DNA of 64,000 nt, taken from positions 1,736,001 to 1,800,000 of the forward strand of contig NZ_CP088262.1 of the NCBI RefSeq assembly GCF_021117365.1. The letters run 5' to 3'. This document shows, piece after piece, positions 21,989 to 29,813 of the stretch. Origin of the DNA: Nocardioides sp. cx-173. Its GTDB lineage: Bacteria; Actinomycetota; Actinomycetes; Propionibacteriales; Nocardioidaceae. Numbering within the stretch: position 1 is the stretch's first letter; each line of letters begins with the position of its first letter. The translations under genes and the position numbers were made by a program. The notes below the pieces were generated by a model. The model had not been told where the DNA came from and did no database searches. It saw nothing but the letters and a program-made list of their open reading frames with translations.

Positions 21989-22606
21989 GTGACCGAGCCT
22001 GACACGAGCCCCACCCGCCGCACCGTCGTGATCGCCGAGGACGAGACGCTGATCCGCATGGACCTCGCGGAGATGTTGACCGAGGAGGGCTACTCCGTGG
22101 TCGGCCAGGCCGGTGACGGAGCGCGCGCGATAGAGCTCGCCGAGGAGCACCGACCTGACCTGGTCATCCTCGACGTGAAGATGCCCGTGCTCGACGGGAT
22201 CGCGGCGGCGGAGGCGATCGCCGGGCGGCGGATCGCGCCGGTGGTCATCCTGACGGCGTTCTCGCAGCGCGACCTGGTGGAGCGCGCCAGGGACGCCGGC
22301 GCCATGGCCTACCTGGTCAAGCCGTTCAACAAGTCCGACCTGGTGCCCGCCATCGAGATGGCGGTGAGCCGCTTCGCCGAGCTCAGCCAGCTGGAGACGG
22401 AGGTCGCCGACCTCTCCGAGCGGCTCGAGACGCGCAAGGCCGTGGACCGCGCGAAGGGCATCCTGCAGGAGCAGCTGAGCATCTCCGAGCCGGACGCCTT
22501 CCGCTGGATCCAGAAGACCGCGATGGATCTTCGCCTCTCGATGCGCCAGGTGGCGGAAGGAGTCGTCGAGCACGGTCCGGGGCTCGATGGGACCGATCGA
22601 GGCTGA
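21989..22606 (+). CDS. pdtaR: ANTAR-domain response regulator, PdtaR-like
   Basis: 205 residues. The receiver domain (about 12-128) has the acidic pair ED near residue 18, phosphoacceptor Asp62 in LDVKMP, Thr in ILTAFS and Lys in YLVKPFN. A C-terminal ANTAR RNA-binding domain (about 140-200) contains RKAVDRAKGILQEQLSISEPDAFRWIQKTAM read in two pieces. ANTAR regulators prevent transcription termination by binding paired hairpins in target mRNAs when phosphorylated by a partner kinase (PdtaS); no kinase is in this window. Order pyk-pdtaR-polA matches M. tuberculosis (Rv1617, Rv1626, Rv1629). Confidence 0.93.
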   Translation: MTEPDTSPTRRTVVIAEDETLIRMDLAEMLTEEGYSVVGQAGDGARAIELAEEHRPDLVILDVKMPVLDGIAAAEAIAGRRIAPVVILTAFSQRDLVERARDAGAMAYLVKPFNKSDLVPAIEMAVSRFAELSQLETEVADLSERLETRKAVDRAKGILQEQLSISEPDAFRWIQKTAMDLRLSMRQVAEGVVEHGPGLDGTDRG

Positions 22607-22626
22607 ACACCGCTCCATAACGGATT

Positions 22627-22670
22627 AGTGATGATTCGGCAGCCATTGGTGAAGTGTCTTACGCATCACT
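22627..22670. promoter_or_regulatory. Inverted repeat in the pdtaR-livK gap
   Basis: AGTGATG (22627-22633) and CATCACT (22664-22670) are perfect complements 30 bp apart, in an unusually AT-rich patch of the 173-bp gap. They could be a hairpin or paired operator sites. No convincing promoter hexamers were found with them. Confidence 0.3.
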
Positions 22671-22779
22671 CCCGATCGGTGTACGTTTCCGCACCGGGGG
22701 ACCGGGACCGTGGGGTCCGCTGCCCCGACACTCTGCGTCTTCGGTAGTCGGCCGGGGACCTGACGAGAGGTAGAAGGTC

Positions 22780-23934
22780 TTGAGGCGAAACAAGGTAGTC
22801 GGGCTGGGGGCTGTGGCTGCGAGCCTGGCGCTGGTCCTGTCGGCGTGCGGGAGCGCGGACACCAACGACGAGGCCGAGGGCGGCGGCGACGAGTGCGCAG
22901 GCAAGATCGGCGTGATGGGGGCGCTGTCCGGTCCCAACTCCAGCATCGTCATCCCTTCGGTCAACGGCGCCAAGCTGGCGCTCACGCAGTTCCTCGAGGA
23001 GAACGACGACTGCAAGGTCGAGCTGGTCGAGTTCGACAGCGAGGGCGACGCCACCAAGGCGACGCCGCTGGCCAGCCAGATCGCCGACGACCCCGAGTTC
23101 CTCGGTGTGATCGGTGGCGCGTTCTCGGGTGAGACCCGCGCGACCAAGGGCATCTTCGACGAGGCCGGCGTGACCATGATCAGCCAGTCCGCCACGGCCA
23201 CCGACCTCACCACCGAGGACCCGGCCGAGGTGTTCCACCGGGTCGTGGGCTACGACGAGGTGCAGGGCGCCGCGGTGGCGAAGTACCTCTCCGACGCGCT
23301 GGGCGGCAAGAAGGTCTTCGTGATCGACAACTCCGAGGCCTACGGCGAGCCGCTGGCCGAGAAGGTCACCGAGGAGCTGGGCGACCTGGTCGCCGGGTCG
23401 GACAAGACCCAGGTCGAGCAGACCGAGTTCTCCGCCACGATCTCCAAGATCGAGGGCGCGGGCGCGGACGCCATCTTCTACGCCGGCTACATCGCCGAGG
23501 CCGCACCGCTGATCAAGCAGATCCGCGACGCCGGCATCGAGGTCCCCGTGGTCTTCCCCGACGGCGTCTACGGCGCCGACTTCCCGAAGGCGGCCGGTGC
23601 CGCGGGCGAGGGTGCCATCGTCACCTGCCCGTGCGTCCCGATCGAGGAGGGCGACACCTTCTACGCCGACTACGAGACGGAGTTCGGTGAGCAGCCCGGC
23701 GCGTACGCCGCCGAGGGCTACGACGCCATGACGATCTTCCTCGAGGCGATCAAGGACGGCGCCACCGACCGCGGCGCCGTCGAGGAGTTCGTCGACGGCT
23801 ACGACGCCGAGGGCCTGACCAAGACCCTGGCGTTCGACGACAAGGGCGACATCGCCGTCGAGAACGTGGTCATCTGGGCCTACAAGGTGCAGGGCGACGC
23901 CCTGGTGCCCGACCAGGAGATCTCGCTCGACTGA
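22780..23934 (+). CDS. livK: Branched-chain amino acid ABC transporter, substrate-binding lipoprotein (LivK-like)
   Basis: 384 residues. The TTG start gives a basic MRRNK, a hydrophobic stretch and lipobox LSAC (Cys about 23), so it is anchored outside the membrane. The mature part is a periplasmic-binding type I fold: IGVMGALSGPN, GVIGGAFSGETRATKGIF, ATDLTTEDPAEVFHRVVGYDEVQG, AEGYDAMTIFLEAI. It binds leucine, isoleucine, valine or a related amino acid for the permease encoded downstream. A GAGAGG site precedes the TTG. A strong hairpin separates it from livH, probably letting it be made in excess. Confidence 0.93.
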   Translation: MRRNKVVGLGAVAASLALVLSACGSADTNDEAEGGGDECAGKIGVMGALSGPNSSIVIPSVNGAKLALTQFLEENDDCKVELVEFDSEGDATKATPLASQIADDPEFLGVIGGAFSGETRATKGIFDEAGVTMISQSATATDLTTEDPAEVFHRVVGYDEVQGAAVAKYLSDALGGKKVFVIDNSEAYGEPLAEKVTEELGDLVAGSDKTQVEQTEFSATISKIEGAGADAIFYAGYIAEAAPLIKQIRDAGIEVPVVFPDGVYGADFPKAAGAAGEGAIVTCPCVPIEEGDTFYADYETEFGEQPGAYAAEGYDAMTIFLEAIKDGATDRGAVEEFVDGYDAEGLTKTLAFDDKGDIAVENVVIWAYKVQGDALVPDQEISLD

Positions 23935-23952
23935 GTCACGCAGTGACTGACA

Positions 23953-23981
23953 GGGGCGGCCGAGCACGGCTCGGCCGCCCC
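23953..23981 (+). terminator. Hairpin between livK and livH
   Basis: GGGGCGGCCGAGC and GCTCGGCCGCCCC form a perfect 13-bp stem with a 3-nt ACG loop, 18 bp after livK. A pyrimidine-rich CGTCTCTGCC follows. It could be a partial terminator or a 3'-end stabiliser of the livK mRNA. Confidence 0.7.
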
Positions 23982-24041
23982 CGTCTCTGCCTCGTCGCCC
24001 CGGCCCGGCCGGCGGCGTGACCCCTACCAAGGAGCATTCCG

Positions 24042-25064
24042 TTGCTTGAACAACTCGGTGCCCTGGTGGTGCCGCTGGTGGCGTGGGACAACCTGTTCAG
24101 CGACCTGCCGGACCACACGGTCGACGGCCTGACCCGCGGCGCCATCTACGCGCTGGTGGCGCTCGGCTACACGCTGGTCTACGGCGTCATGCGGCTGATC
24201 AACTTCGCCCACTCCGAGGTGTTCATGGTGGGCACCTGGGCGGTCCTGGGCGTCTACACGCTCATCGGCGCGGCCGAGGGCGACGGGCTGGGCTTCGTCG
24301 TCCTCGCGACGCTGATCGCGCTGATCGGGGCGATGCTGGCCTCCGCCGGCACGGCGCTCGCCGTCGAGCGGATCGCCTACCGCCCGCTGCGCAAGAAGAA
24401 CGCCCCGCCCCTCATCTTCCTGATCACCGCGATCGGCTGCTCGCTGGTGCTGCTCGAGGTGTTCGGCCAGGTCCTGCACGCCATCTTCGGCGAGCCCTTC
24501 GGTCGCAAGACCATCAGCATCCCCTCGCTCGTGAAGACCGAGCAGCTGATCGGCCCGAACGGCAGCCTGCTGACCACCGACGCGATCACGATCACCAACC
24601 TGCAGCTGATCATCTTCCTCGGCGCGGTCGGGATGATGGTCGCGCTGGACGTCTTCGTCAACCGCTCCCGGCTGGGTCGCGGCGTCCGGGCGGTCGCCCA
24701 GGACCCCGACACCGCCGCCCTCATGGGGGTCAACCAGGACCGGGTCTTCATGCTGGTCTTCATCCTGGGTGGCGCGATGGCCGGCGTGGCCGCGCTGCTC
24801 TACACGATGCAGTTCGACATCACGAAGTTCAACGTCGGCTTCCTGATCGGCATCAAGGCCTTCACGGCCGCGGTCCTCGGGGGGATCGGCAACCTGCGCG
24901 GAGCGCTCCTGGGCGGGCTGCTCCTCGGGGTGGTCGAGGTCTACGCCTCGACGCTGTTCACCTCCAACTGGGCCGACGTCACCGCGTTCATCCTGCTGAT
25001 CGCGGTGCTGATGGTCCGGCCGACAGGCATCTTGGGCGAATCGCTGGGGAAGGCGCGCGCATGA
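24042..25064 (+). CDS. livH: Branched-chain amino acid ABC permease (LivH)
   Basis: 340 residues, about eight membrane helices, one of two channel subunits of the importer. Family motifs: GLTRGAIYALVALGYTLVYGVMRLINFAHSE in the first third (read in parts) and the coupling-helix segment RGVRAVAQDPDTAALMGVN; GIKAFTAAVLGGIGNLRGA near the C-terminus is characteristic. The TTG at 24042 follows AAGGAG. The stop overlaps the livM ATG. Confidence 0.95.
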   Translation: MLEQLGALVVPLVAWDNLFSDLPDHTVDGLTRGAIYALVALGYTLVYGVMRLINFAHSEVFMVGTWAVLGVYTLIGAAEGDGLGFVVLATLIALIGAMLASAGTALAVERIAYRPLRKKNAPPLIFLITAIGCSLVLLEVFGQVLHAIFGEPFGRKTISIPSLVKTEQLIGPNGSLLTTDAITITNLQLIIFLGAVGMMVALDVFVNRSRLGRGVRAVAQDPDTAALMGVNQDRVFMLVFILGGAMAGVAALLYTMQFDITKFNVGFLIGIKAFTAAVLGGIGNLRGALLGGLLLGVVEVYASTLFTSNWADVTAFILLIAVLMVRPTGILGESLGKARA

Positions 25065-26230
25065 ACGTACTCACCACAGCCTCCGGCGGCCTGCAGGGCG
25101 TCAAGGAGAGGTGGCGCGGGCTGCCGCGCCTCACCCGCGAGGTCACGAAGGCCGTGCTCATCGCGGCCGGCATCGCGTTCCTGGTCTACCTGCCGTTCCT
25201 GCAGCTGCTGCCGTTCGCCCAGGTCCGCACCGACCTCACCAGCCGCGGCTCCTCGTGGGACGCCGTGCTGTTCCAGATCGTCATCTACATGATCGTCGCG
25301 GTCGGCCTCAACGTCGTGATCGGGCTGGCCGGCCTGCTCGACCTCGGCTACATCGGCTTCTACGCCGTCGGCGCCTACTCGGTGGCCATCTTCGGCTCGC
25401 CCTCCTCGCCCGTCACCCAGTGGATGGTCAGGGAGTTCGGGTTCTCCGAGGGCTGGGCCGTGCCGTTCGTGGCCTGCATCCCGATCGCCCTGGCCTTCGC
25501 CCTCATGGCCGGGCTGATCCTCGGCGCCCCGACCCTGCGGCTGCGCGGCGACTACCTCGCCATCGTCACGATGGGCTTCGGCGAGATCATCCGGATCGTG
25601 CTGCGCAACGTCAGCGACGTCTCGGGCGGCTCGCAGGGCATCGTGCAGATCCCGTCCCCGCCGGGACCGCAGGTGGTCAACGAGTACGGCCGCGAGGTCG
25701 ACCTGTTCAACCGGCTCGACCACCACTACTGGTACTGGCTGGCCCTCGCGGTGCTGTTCCTGCTGATCATCCTGGTCCGTCGCCTGGAGAACAGCCGCGT
25801 CGGCCGCGCCTGGCTGGCGATCCGTGAGGACGAGGACGCGGCGGCGATCATGGGTGTCCCGGCGCTGAAGTACAAGCTGTGGGCCTTCGTCATCGGCGCC
25901 ATGCTCGGTGCCATCGCGGGCATGCTGTTCGCCAGCCACCAGACCGCCATCACGCCCAACGACTTCCAGCTGAACCTGTCGTTCCTGTTCGTCGCCATGG
26001 TCGTCATCGGCGGCTCGGGCAACATGGTCGGGGCGCTGCTGGGCGCCTTCCTGATCACCTACCTCCCGGAGCGCTTCCGCGACTTCCAGGAGTGGCGCCC
26101 GTTCGCGTTCGGGCTGGCGCTGGTCCTGGTGATGATCTTCCGGCCCCAGGGCCTGGTCCCCAGTCGCAGACGCGCTGCCGAGTTCCGAGACCGCAAGATC
26201 GAGGCAGAGGAGGCGGCCACCGATGCCTGA
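25061..26230 (+). CDS. livM: Branched-chain amino acid ABC permease (LivM)
   Basis: 389 residues, second channel subunit. After a 30-residue cytoplasmic N-terminus come about nine helices, with GLNVVIGLAGLLDLGYIGFYAVGAY, GAPTLRLRGDYLAIVTMGFGEIIRI and the coupling segment RAWLAIREDEDAAAIMG (all given in parts), typical of LivM. The C-terminus is charged. ATG 25061 overlaps the livH stop (ATGA); the longer out-of-frame ORF upstream is livH read in another frame. Confidence 0.95.
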   Translation: MNVLTTASGGLQGVKERWRGLPRLTREVTKAVLIAAGIAFLVYLPFLQLLPFAQVRTDLTSRGSSWDAVLFQIVIYMIVAVGLNVVIGLAGLLDLGYIGFYAVGAYSVAIFGSPSSPVTQWMVREFGFSEGWAVPFVACIPIALAFALMAGLILGAPTLRLRGDYLAIVTMGFGEIIRIVLRNVSDVSGGSQGIVQIPSPPGPQVVNEYGREVDLFNRLDHHYWYWLALAVLFLLIILVRRLENSRVGRAWLAIREDEDAAAIMGVPALKYKLWAFVIGAMLGAIAGMLFASHQTAITPNDFQLNLSFLFVAMVVIGGSGNMVGALLGAFLITYLPERFRDFQEWRPFAFGLALVLVMIFRPQGLVPSRRRAAEFRDRKIEAEEAATDA

Positions 26231-27116
26231 GCAGACCTGGACCACCCTGGAGCCCGTCGTCGAGCAGGATGTGCTCCTGCACGTCAACCACGTCACCCTG
26301 CGCTTCGGCGGTGTGGTGGCGCTCAACGACGTGGACTTCGAGATCCGCCGCGGAGAGATCCTCGGCCTGATCGGACCCAACGGCGCCGGCAAGACCACGT
26401 GCTTCAACGTGATGACCGGCGTCTACAAGCCCACGTCGGGGCAGGTCGACTTCGACGGCACCAAGATCTCGGGCATCAAGAGCCACAAGATCAACAAGCT
26501 CGGTGTGGCGCGGACGTTCCAGAACATCCGCCTGTTCCCGGAGATGAGCGCCCTCGAGAACGTCATGGTCGGCTGCGACGCGGAGCACAAGACCAGCGTG
26601 CTCGGCGCGCTGTTCCGCCTGCGTCGCGTGTTCGGCGCGCCCGAGGAGCTGTACTCCGAGAACCGCGTCAAGCACGCGTGGGAGCGGGCCGCCGGGATCA
26701 GCCGGCACATGTACGAGGAGCGCGAGGGCCGGATCAAGGCCATGGACCTGCTGCGCTTCGTCGGCATCGCCGACCGCGCGCACGAGCTCGCCCGCAACCT
26801 GCCCTACGGCTACCAGCGGCGCCTCGAGATCGCACGCGCCATGGCCACCGACCCCAAGCTGCTCTGCCTCGACGAGCCGGCGGCCGGGTTCAACCCCGCG
26901 GAGAAGGAGGACCTCATGGCCCTCATCCGCCGGATCCGCGACCGCGGGCTGACCGTGCTCCTCATCGAGCACGACATGAAGCTGGTCATGGGGGTCACCG
27001 ACCGGATCGTGGTGCTGGAGTTCGGCACCAAGATCGCCGACGGCCTGCCCGCCGAGGTGGCCCGCAGCCCCAAGGTCATCGCCGCCTACCTAGGAGAGCC
27101 CGACGATGTTGCTTGA
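26223..27116 (+). CDS. livG: Branched-chain amino acid ABC ATPase (LivG)
   Basis: 297 residues. Walker A GPNGAGKTT, Q-loop in ARTFQNIRLFPEM, signature region LPYGYQRRLEIARAM (the LivG variant of LSGGQ), Walker B LLCLDEPAAGFNP, H-loop LIEHDMKLVM. It carries the extra helical insert around residues 115-165 typical of LivG, and works as a heterodimer with LivF. The ATG overlaps the livM end by 8 bp and the end overlaps livF by 11 bp. Confidence 0.95.
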   Translation: MPEQTWTTLEPVVEQDVLLHVNHVTLRFGGVVALNDVDFEIRRGEILGLIGPNGAGKTTCFNVMTGVYKPTSGQVDFDGTKISGIKSHKINKLGVARTFQNIRLFPEMSALENVMVGCDAEHKTSVLGALFRLRRVFGAPEELYSENRVKHAWERAAGISRHMYEEREGRIKAMDLLRFVGIADRAHELARNLPYGYQRRLEIARAMATDPKLLCLDEPAAGFNPAEKEDLMALIRRIRDRGLTVLLIEHDMKLVMGVTDRIVVLEFGTKIADGLPAEVARSPKVIAAYLGEPDDVA

Positions 27117-27816
27117 GCTGGAGGACGTGGTCCTGGCCTACGGGAAGATCGAGGCCCTCCACGGCCTGAGCCTGCAGGTCGACGAGGGCGAGGTCGTCGC
27201 CCTCATCGGCGCCAACGGCGCCGGCAAGACCTCGACCATGCGGGCGGTCTCCGGCGTGCGCGGGATCCAGTCCGGAAGGATCGTCTTCCAAGGCGAGGAC
27301 ATCACCCGGCTCCGCGCGGACCAGCGGGTGCGCAAGGGGCTGTGCCTGGCGCCGGAGGGCCGCGGCATCTTCCCCGGCATGTCCGTGGTCGAGAACCTCG
27401 ACATGGGCGCCTACACCCGGCGCGACAAGGCCGAGATCGGCAAGGACTTCGAGCGCGTCTTCGGCCTCTTCCCGAGGCTCGACGAGCGCAAGAAGCAGAT
27501 CGCCGGCACGATGTCGGGGGGCGAGCAGCAGATGCTCGCCATCGGCCGCGCGCTCATGGCCAGGCCCAAGCTGCTGTGCCTCGATGAGCCCTCCATGGGC
27601 CTCGCGCCGATGCTGATCCAGCAGATCTTCTCGATCATCAGCGAGATCGCGGAGCAGGGCACGACGATCCTGGTGGTCGAGCAGAACGCCAAGCAGGCGC
27701 TGTCGCGTGCCGACCGCGCCTACGTGCTCGAGACCGGCAACATCGTGAAGTCCGGCTCCGGCGCCAGCCTGCTCGACGACCCCAGCATCCGCGAGGCCTA
27801 CCTGGGCGTCGCCTGA
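27106..27816 (+). CDS. livF: Branched-chain amino acid ABC ATPase (LivF)
   Basis: 236 residues. Walker A GANGAGKTS, the LivF-typical LAPEGRGIFPGMSVVENL, signature MSGGEQQMLAIGRAL, Walker B LLCLDEPSMGLAP, H-loop VVEQNAKQAL. Last gene of the livKHMGF operon; every junction from livH onward overlaps, so the membrane complex is made as one unit. ATG 27106 lies inside livG behind GGAGAG. Confidence 0.95.
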   Translation: MLLELEDVVLAYGKIEALHGLSLQVDEGEVVALIGANGAGKTSTMRAVSGVRGIQSGRIVFQGEDITRLRADQRVRKGLCLAPEGRGIFPGMSVVENLDMGAYTRRDKAEIGKDFERVFGLFPRLDERKKQIAGTMSGGEQQMLAIGRALMARPKLLCLDEPSMGLAPMLIQQIFSIISEIAEQGTTILVVEQNAKQALSRADRAYVLETGNIVKSGSGASLLDDPSIREAYLGVA

Positions 27817-27830
27817 GGCACCGCCCGGCC

Positions 27831-27874
27831 GTCAGTGCCCCGTCAGTGCCCCGTCAGTGCCCCGTCAGTGCAGG
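27831..27874. repeat. 11-bp tandem repeat over the DUF554 stop codon
   Basis: GTCAGTGCCCC repeats with exact 11-bp period at 27831, 27842 and 27853, with a fourth partial unit at 27864. Each contains TCA, a TGA on the minus strand; the one at 27865-27867 ends the DUF554 gene. Confidence 0.85.
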
Positions 27875-28611
27875 GCGGCGGCCAGGGCCACGAGCGCCGG
27901 CGCGACGAGCAGCGCGGGGAGCAGGTCGGCGACCGGGATCTCCCGGATCCGCAGCAGGCGCAGGGCCACGCCGACCAGCAGCAGCCCGCCGGTCGCGGTG
28001 ATCGCGGCGAGCTCGGCGTCGGGGAGGACGTCGCCGAGCAGCATGCCCACCACGGTCAGCGCACCCTGCACGACGAACACCGTGATCGCCGCGGCCGCCA
28101 CGCCCCAGCCGAACGCGGAGGCGAAGGCGATGGCCGCGAAGCCGTCCAGGGTGGACTTGAGGAACAGCTGGTCGGCGCCGTTGCCCAGGCCGTCGTTCAA
28201 CGACCCCAGGATCGTCAGGGGGCCGGTGCAGAAGAGCAGCGAGGCGACGACGAAGCCCTCGATGAAGCGGTGCCGCTCCGCCGAGCCGGTCTCGCCGGAC
28301 AGCCGGCGCTGCAGCCAGCCGCCGAGCGACTCCACCCGCTGCTCGAGGCGCAGCAGCGACCCGACGATGCCGCCCAGCACCAGGGAGCCCAGCACGATGA
28401 GCATCGGGGCGCTGTCGCCGACGCGGACCGACAGGGCCGGGTCGAGCACGGCGACGGCCGAGGTGGCCGCGATCAGCAGCGTGACCAGCCCCAACGCGTC
28501 GGTGACCAGGTCGCGGGTGCGCACCGGGAGCCGGTTGCCCAGCAGCCGACCCAGCACCGTGCCGACCAGCACGGTGACGACGTTGACGGCGGTGCCGATT
28601 CCAGGGATCAC
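27865..28611 (-). CDS. DUF554 membrane protein (YdfK-like)
   Basis: 248 residues with about seven membrane segments. GIGTAVNVVTVLVGTVLGRLLG at the start (in parts), GSLVLGGIVGSLLRLEQRVE, and FCTGPLTILGSLNDGL are characteristic of DUF554. Function unknown; proposed transport roles are unproven. GTG 28611 has AGGAGT just upstream; the longer frame runs into the next gene's control region. It is convergent with the liv operon. Confidence 0.88.
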   Translation of the reverse strand: MIPGIGTAVNVVTVLVGTVLGRLLGNRLPVRTRDLVTDALGLVTLLIAATSAVAVLDPALSVRVGDSAPMLIVLGSLVLGGIVGSLLRLEQRVESLGGWLQRRLSGETGSAERHRFIEGFVVASLLFCTGPLTILGSLNDGLGNGADQLFLKSTLDGFAAIAFASAFGWGVAAAAITVFVVQGALTVVGMLLGDVLPDAELAAITATGGLLLVGVALRLLRIREIPVADLLPALLVAPALVALAAALH

Positions 28612-28726
28612 GGGACTCCTCTGTGCAGGTGCGCGGCCTGAGCGTAGTCTTCGGGCTGATCGTGCACGCGGATGGTGGGACGCGCGGTCGCAGTCCAAGG
28701 TTTTCCATGGCCCGGGGAGGCGAGAC

Positions 28727-29308
28727 ATGAGTCGGTCGTTGGTGTCGCTTCGCGAGGCGGAGCTCCCGGATGCGCCCGTTCTGGTCGAGCTCTGGGCCGA
28801 CGGACTTCGCCGTGCCGACCGGCAGGATCAGGAGGCCGACCTCGAGCTGATCATCAAGGGCGCGAGCGCCTCGCCCGAGCAGCGCCTGATCGTGGCCGAG
28901 TACGACGGTCGGCTCGCGGGGGCGATCCTGCTGCGCGTGGCGCCGCTCTCCGCCCTCAACCTCGAGCAGACCGTGCAGGCCGTCTCGCCGCACGTCTTCC
29001 CGCAGTACCGCCGCCACGGCATCGGCCGGGCGCTCATGGAGTGTGCGGTCGGCTTCGCGGAGGAGCTGGGGGTGGCCCACGTCGCGACCGCCGCGACCTC
29101 CGGCTCGCGCGACGCCAACCGCTTCATGGCGCGGCTGGCCCTCGGCCCCCATGCCACGCTGCGGCTGGCGCCCACGGCCGCCGTACGAGCCAAGCTCACG
29201 GCGCAGCGCCCCGCGCTGGCCGGCAACGGGCGTCAGCTCACCCGCGTGCTCGCCGCGCGCCGCTCGATGCGCCGGGCCCAGGTCTTCGACGCACCCGAGC
29301 CGCGCTAG
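28727..29308 (+). CDS. GNAT family N-acetyltransferase
   Basis: 193 residues. Acetyl-CoA-binding motif A is seen as QYRRHGIGRALMECAVGFAEE (in parts, the R/Q-x-x-G-x-G/A loop is RRHGIG), preceded by the beta strand RLAGAILLRVAPL. The C-terminal 45 residues are very Arg/Ala-rich and outside the fold. Substrate unknown. The ATG has GGGGAGG upstream. Single gene, divergent from DUF554 and convergent with the thioesterase gene. Confidence 0.82.
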   Translation: MSRSLVSLREAELPDAPVLVELWADGLRRADRQDQEADLELIIKGASASPEQRLIVAEYDGRLAGAILLRVAPLSALNLEQTVQAVSPHVFPQYRRHGIGRALMECAVGFAEELGVAHVATAATSGSRDANRFMARLALGPHATLRLAPTAAVRAKLTAQRPALAGNGRQLTRVLAARRSMRRAQVFDAPEPR

Positions 29309-29314
29309 CGCGGA

Positions 29315-29752
29315 CTACCGCCCGAGGCGCTCGGCCGGCACCAGGGCGCAGGTGATGCGCGAGGTGCACACGCGCTTGCCGCGCTCGTCGGTGATGACCA
29401 CCTCGAAGCACGCCGAGGTGCGCCCCAGGTGGATCGGCGTCGCGACCCCGGTGACCACCCCCGAGGTCGCAGAGCGGTGATGGGTGGCGTTGATGTCGAT
29501 GCCCACGGCCACCCGGTCGGGGTGGGCGTGGATCGCCGAGCCGATCGAGCCCAGGCTCTCGGCGAGGACCACGGAGGCACCGCCGTGCAGCAGGCCGTAG
29601 GGCTGGGTGTTGCCCTCGACCGGCATGGTGGCGACGACGCGCTCGGAGGACACCTCGAGCAGCTCGATGCCCATCCTCTCGTTCAGCGCACCCATGGGCA
29701 TCTGGGCGAGGAACTCCTCGACAGGCATCTCGGTCGGCTGGTGGTCGCTCAT
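29315..29752 (-). CDS. PaaI-type hotdog thioesterase
   Basis: 145 residues of the hotdog fold. The helix segment YGLLHGGASVVLAESLGSIG contains the HGG motif and the downstream Glu used in acyl-CoA hydrolysis by PaaI/menaquinone-type thioesterases; GIDINATHHRSA matches the following strand. Likely hydrolyses an aromatic or short acyl-CoA, possibly DHNA-CoA, but the substrate cannot be assigned. CACAAT (29759-29764) ends 6 nt before the ATG, suggesting a leaderless mRNA. Divergent from polA. Confidence 0.85.
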   Translation of the reverse strand: MSDHQPTEMPVEEFLAQMPMGALNERMGIELLEVSSERVVATMPVEGNTQPYGLLHGGASVVLAESLGSIGSAIHAHPDRVAVGIDINATHHRSATSGVVTGVATPIHLGRTSACFEVVITDERGKRVCTSRITCALVPAERLGR

Positions 29753-29758
29753 GCGCAC

Positions 29759-29806
29759 ATTGTGGCCGACCGCCCGCCGCACCGGGTCGGTGGTCACGGA
29801 TAGAGT
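29759..29806. promoter_or_regulatory. Divergent leaderless promoters for the thioesterase gene and polA
   Basis: Minus strand: CACAAT (29759-29764), 6 nt before ATG 29752. Plus strand: TAGAGT (29801-29806), 7 nt before GTG 29814. The starts are only 61 bp apart, so the two promoters share one control region. Confidence 0.5.
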
Positions 29807-29813
29807 CGCGGGC

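Noticed and set aside
22607..22779. ANTAR-target paired hairpins ahead of livK
   Set aside because: An inverted repeat is present but not the two small hairpins with six-base loops expected for ANTAR sites.
27831..27874. CRISPR-like array
   Set aside because: Units are 11 bp with no spacers and no cas genes are present.
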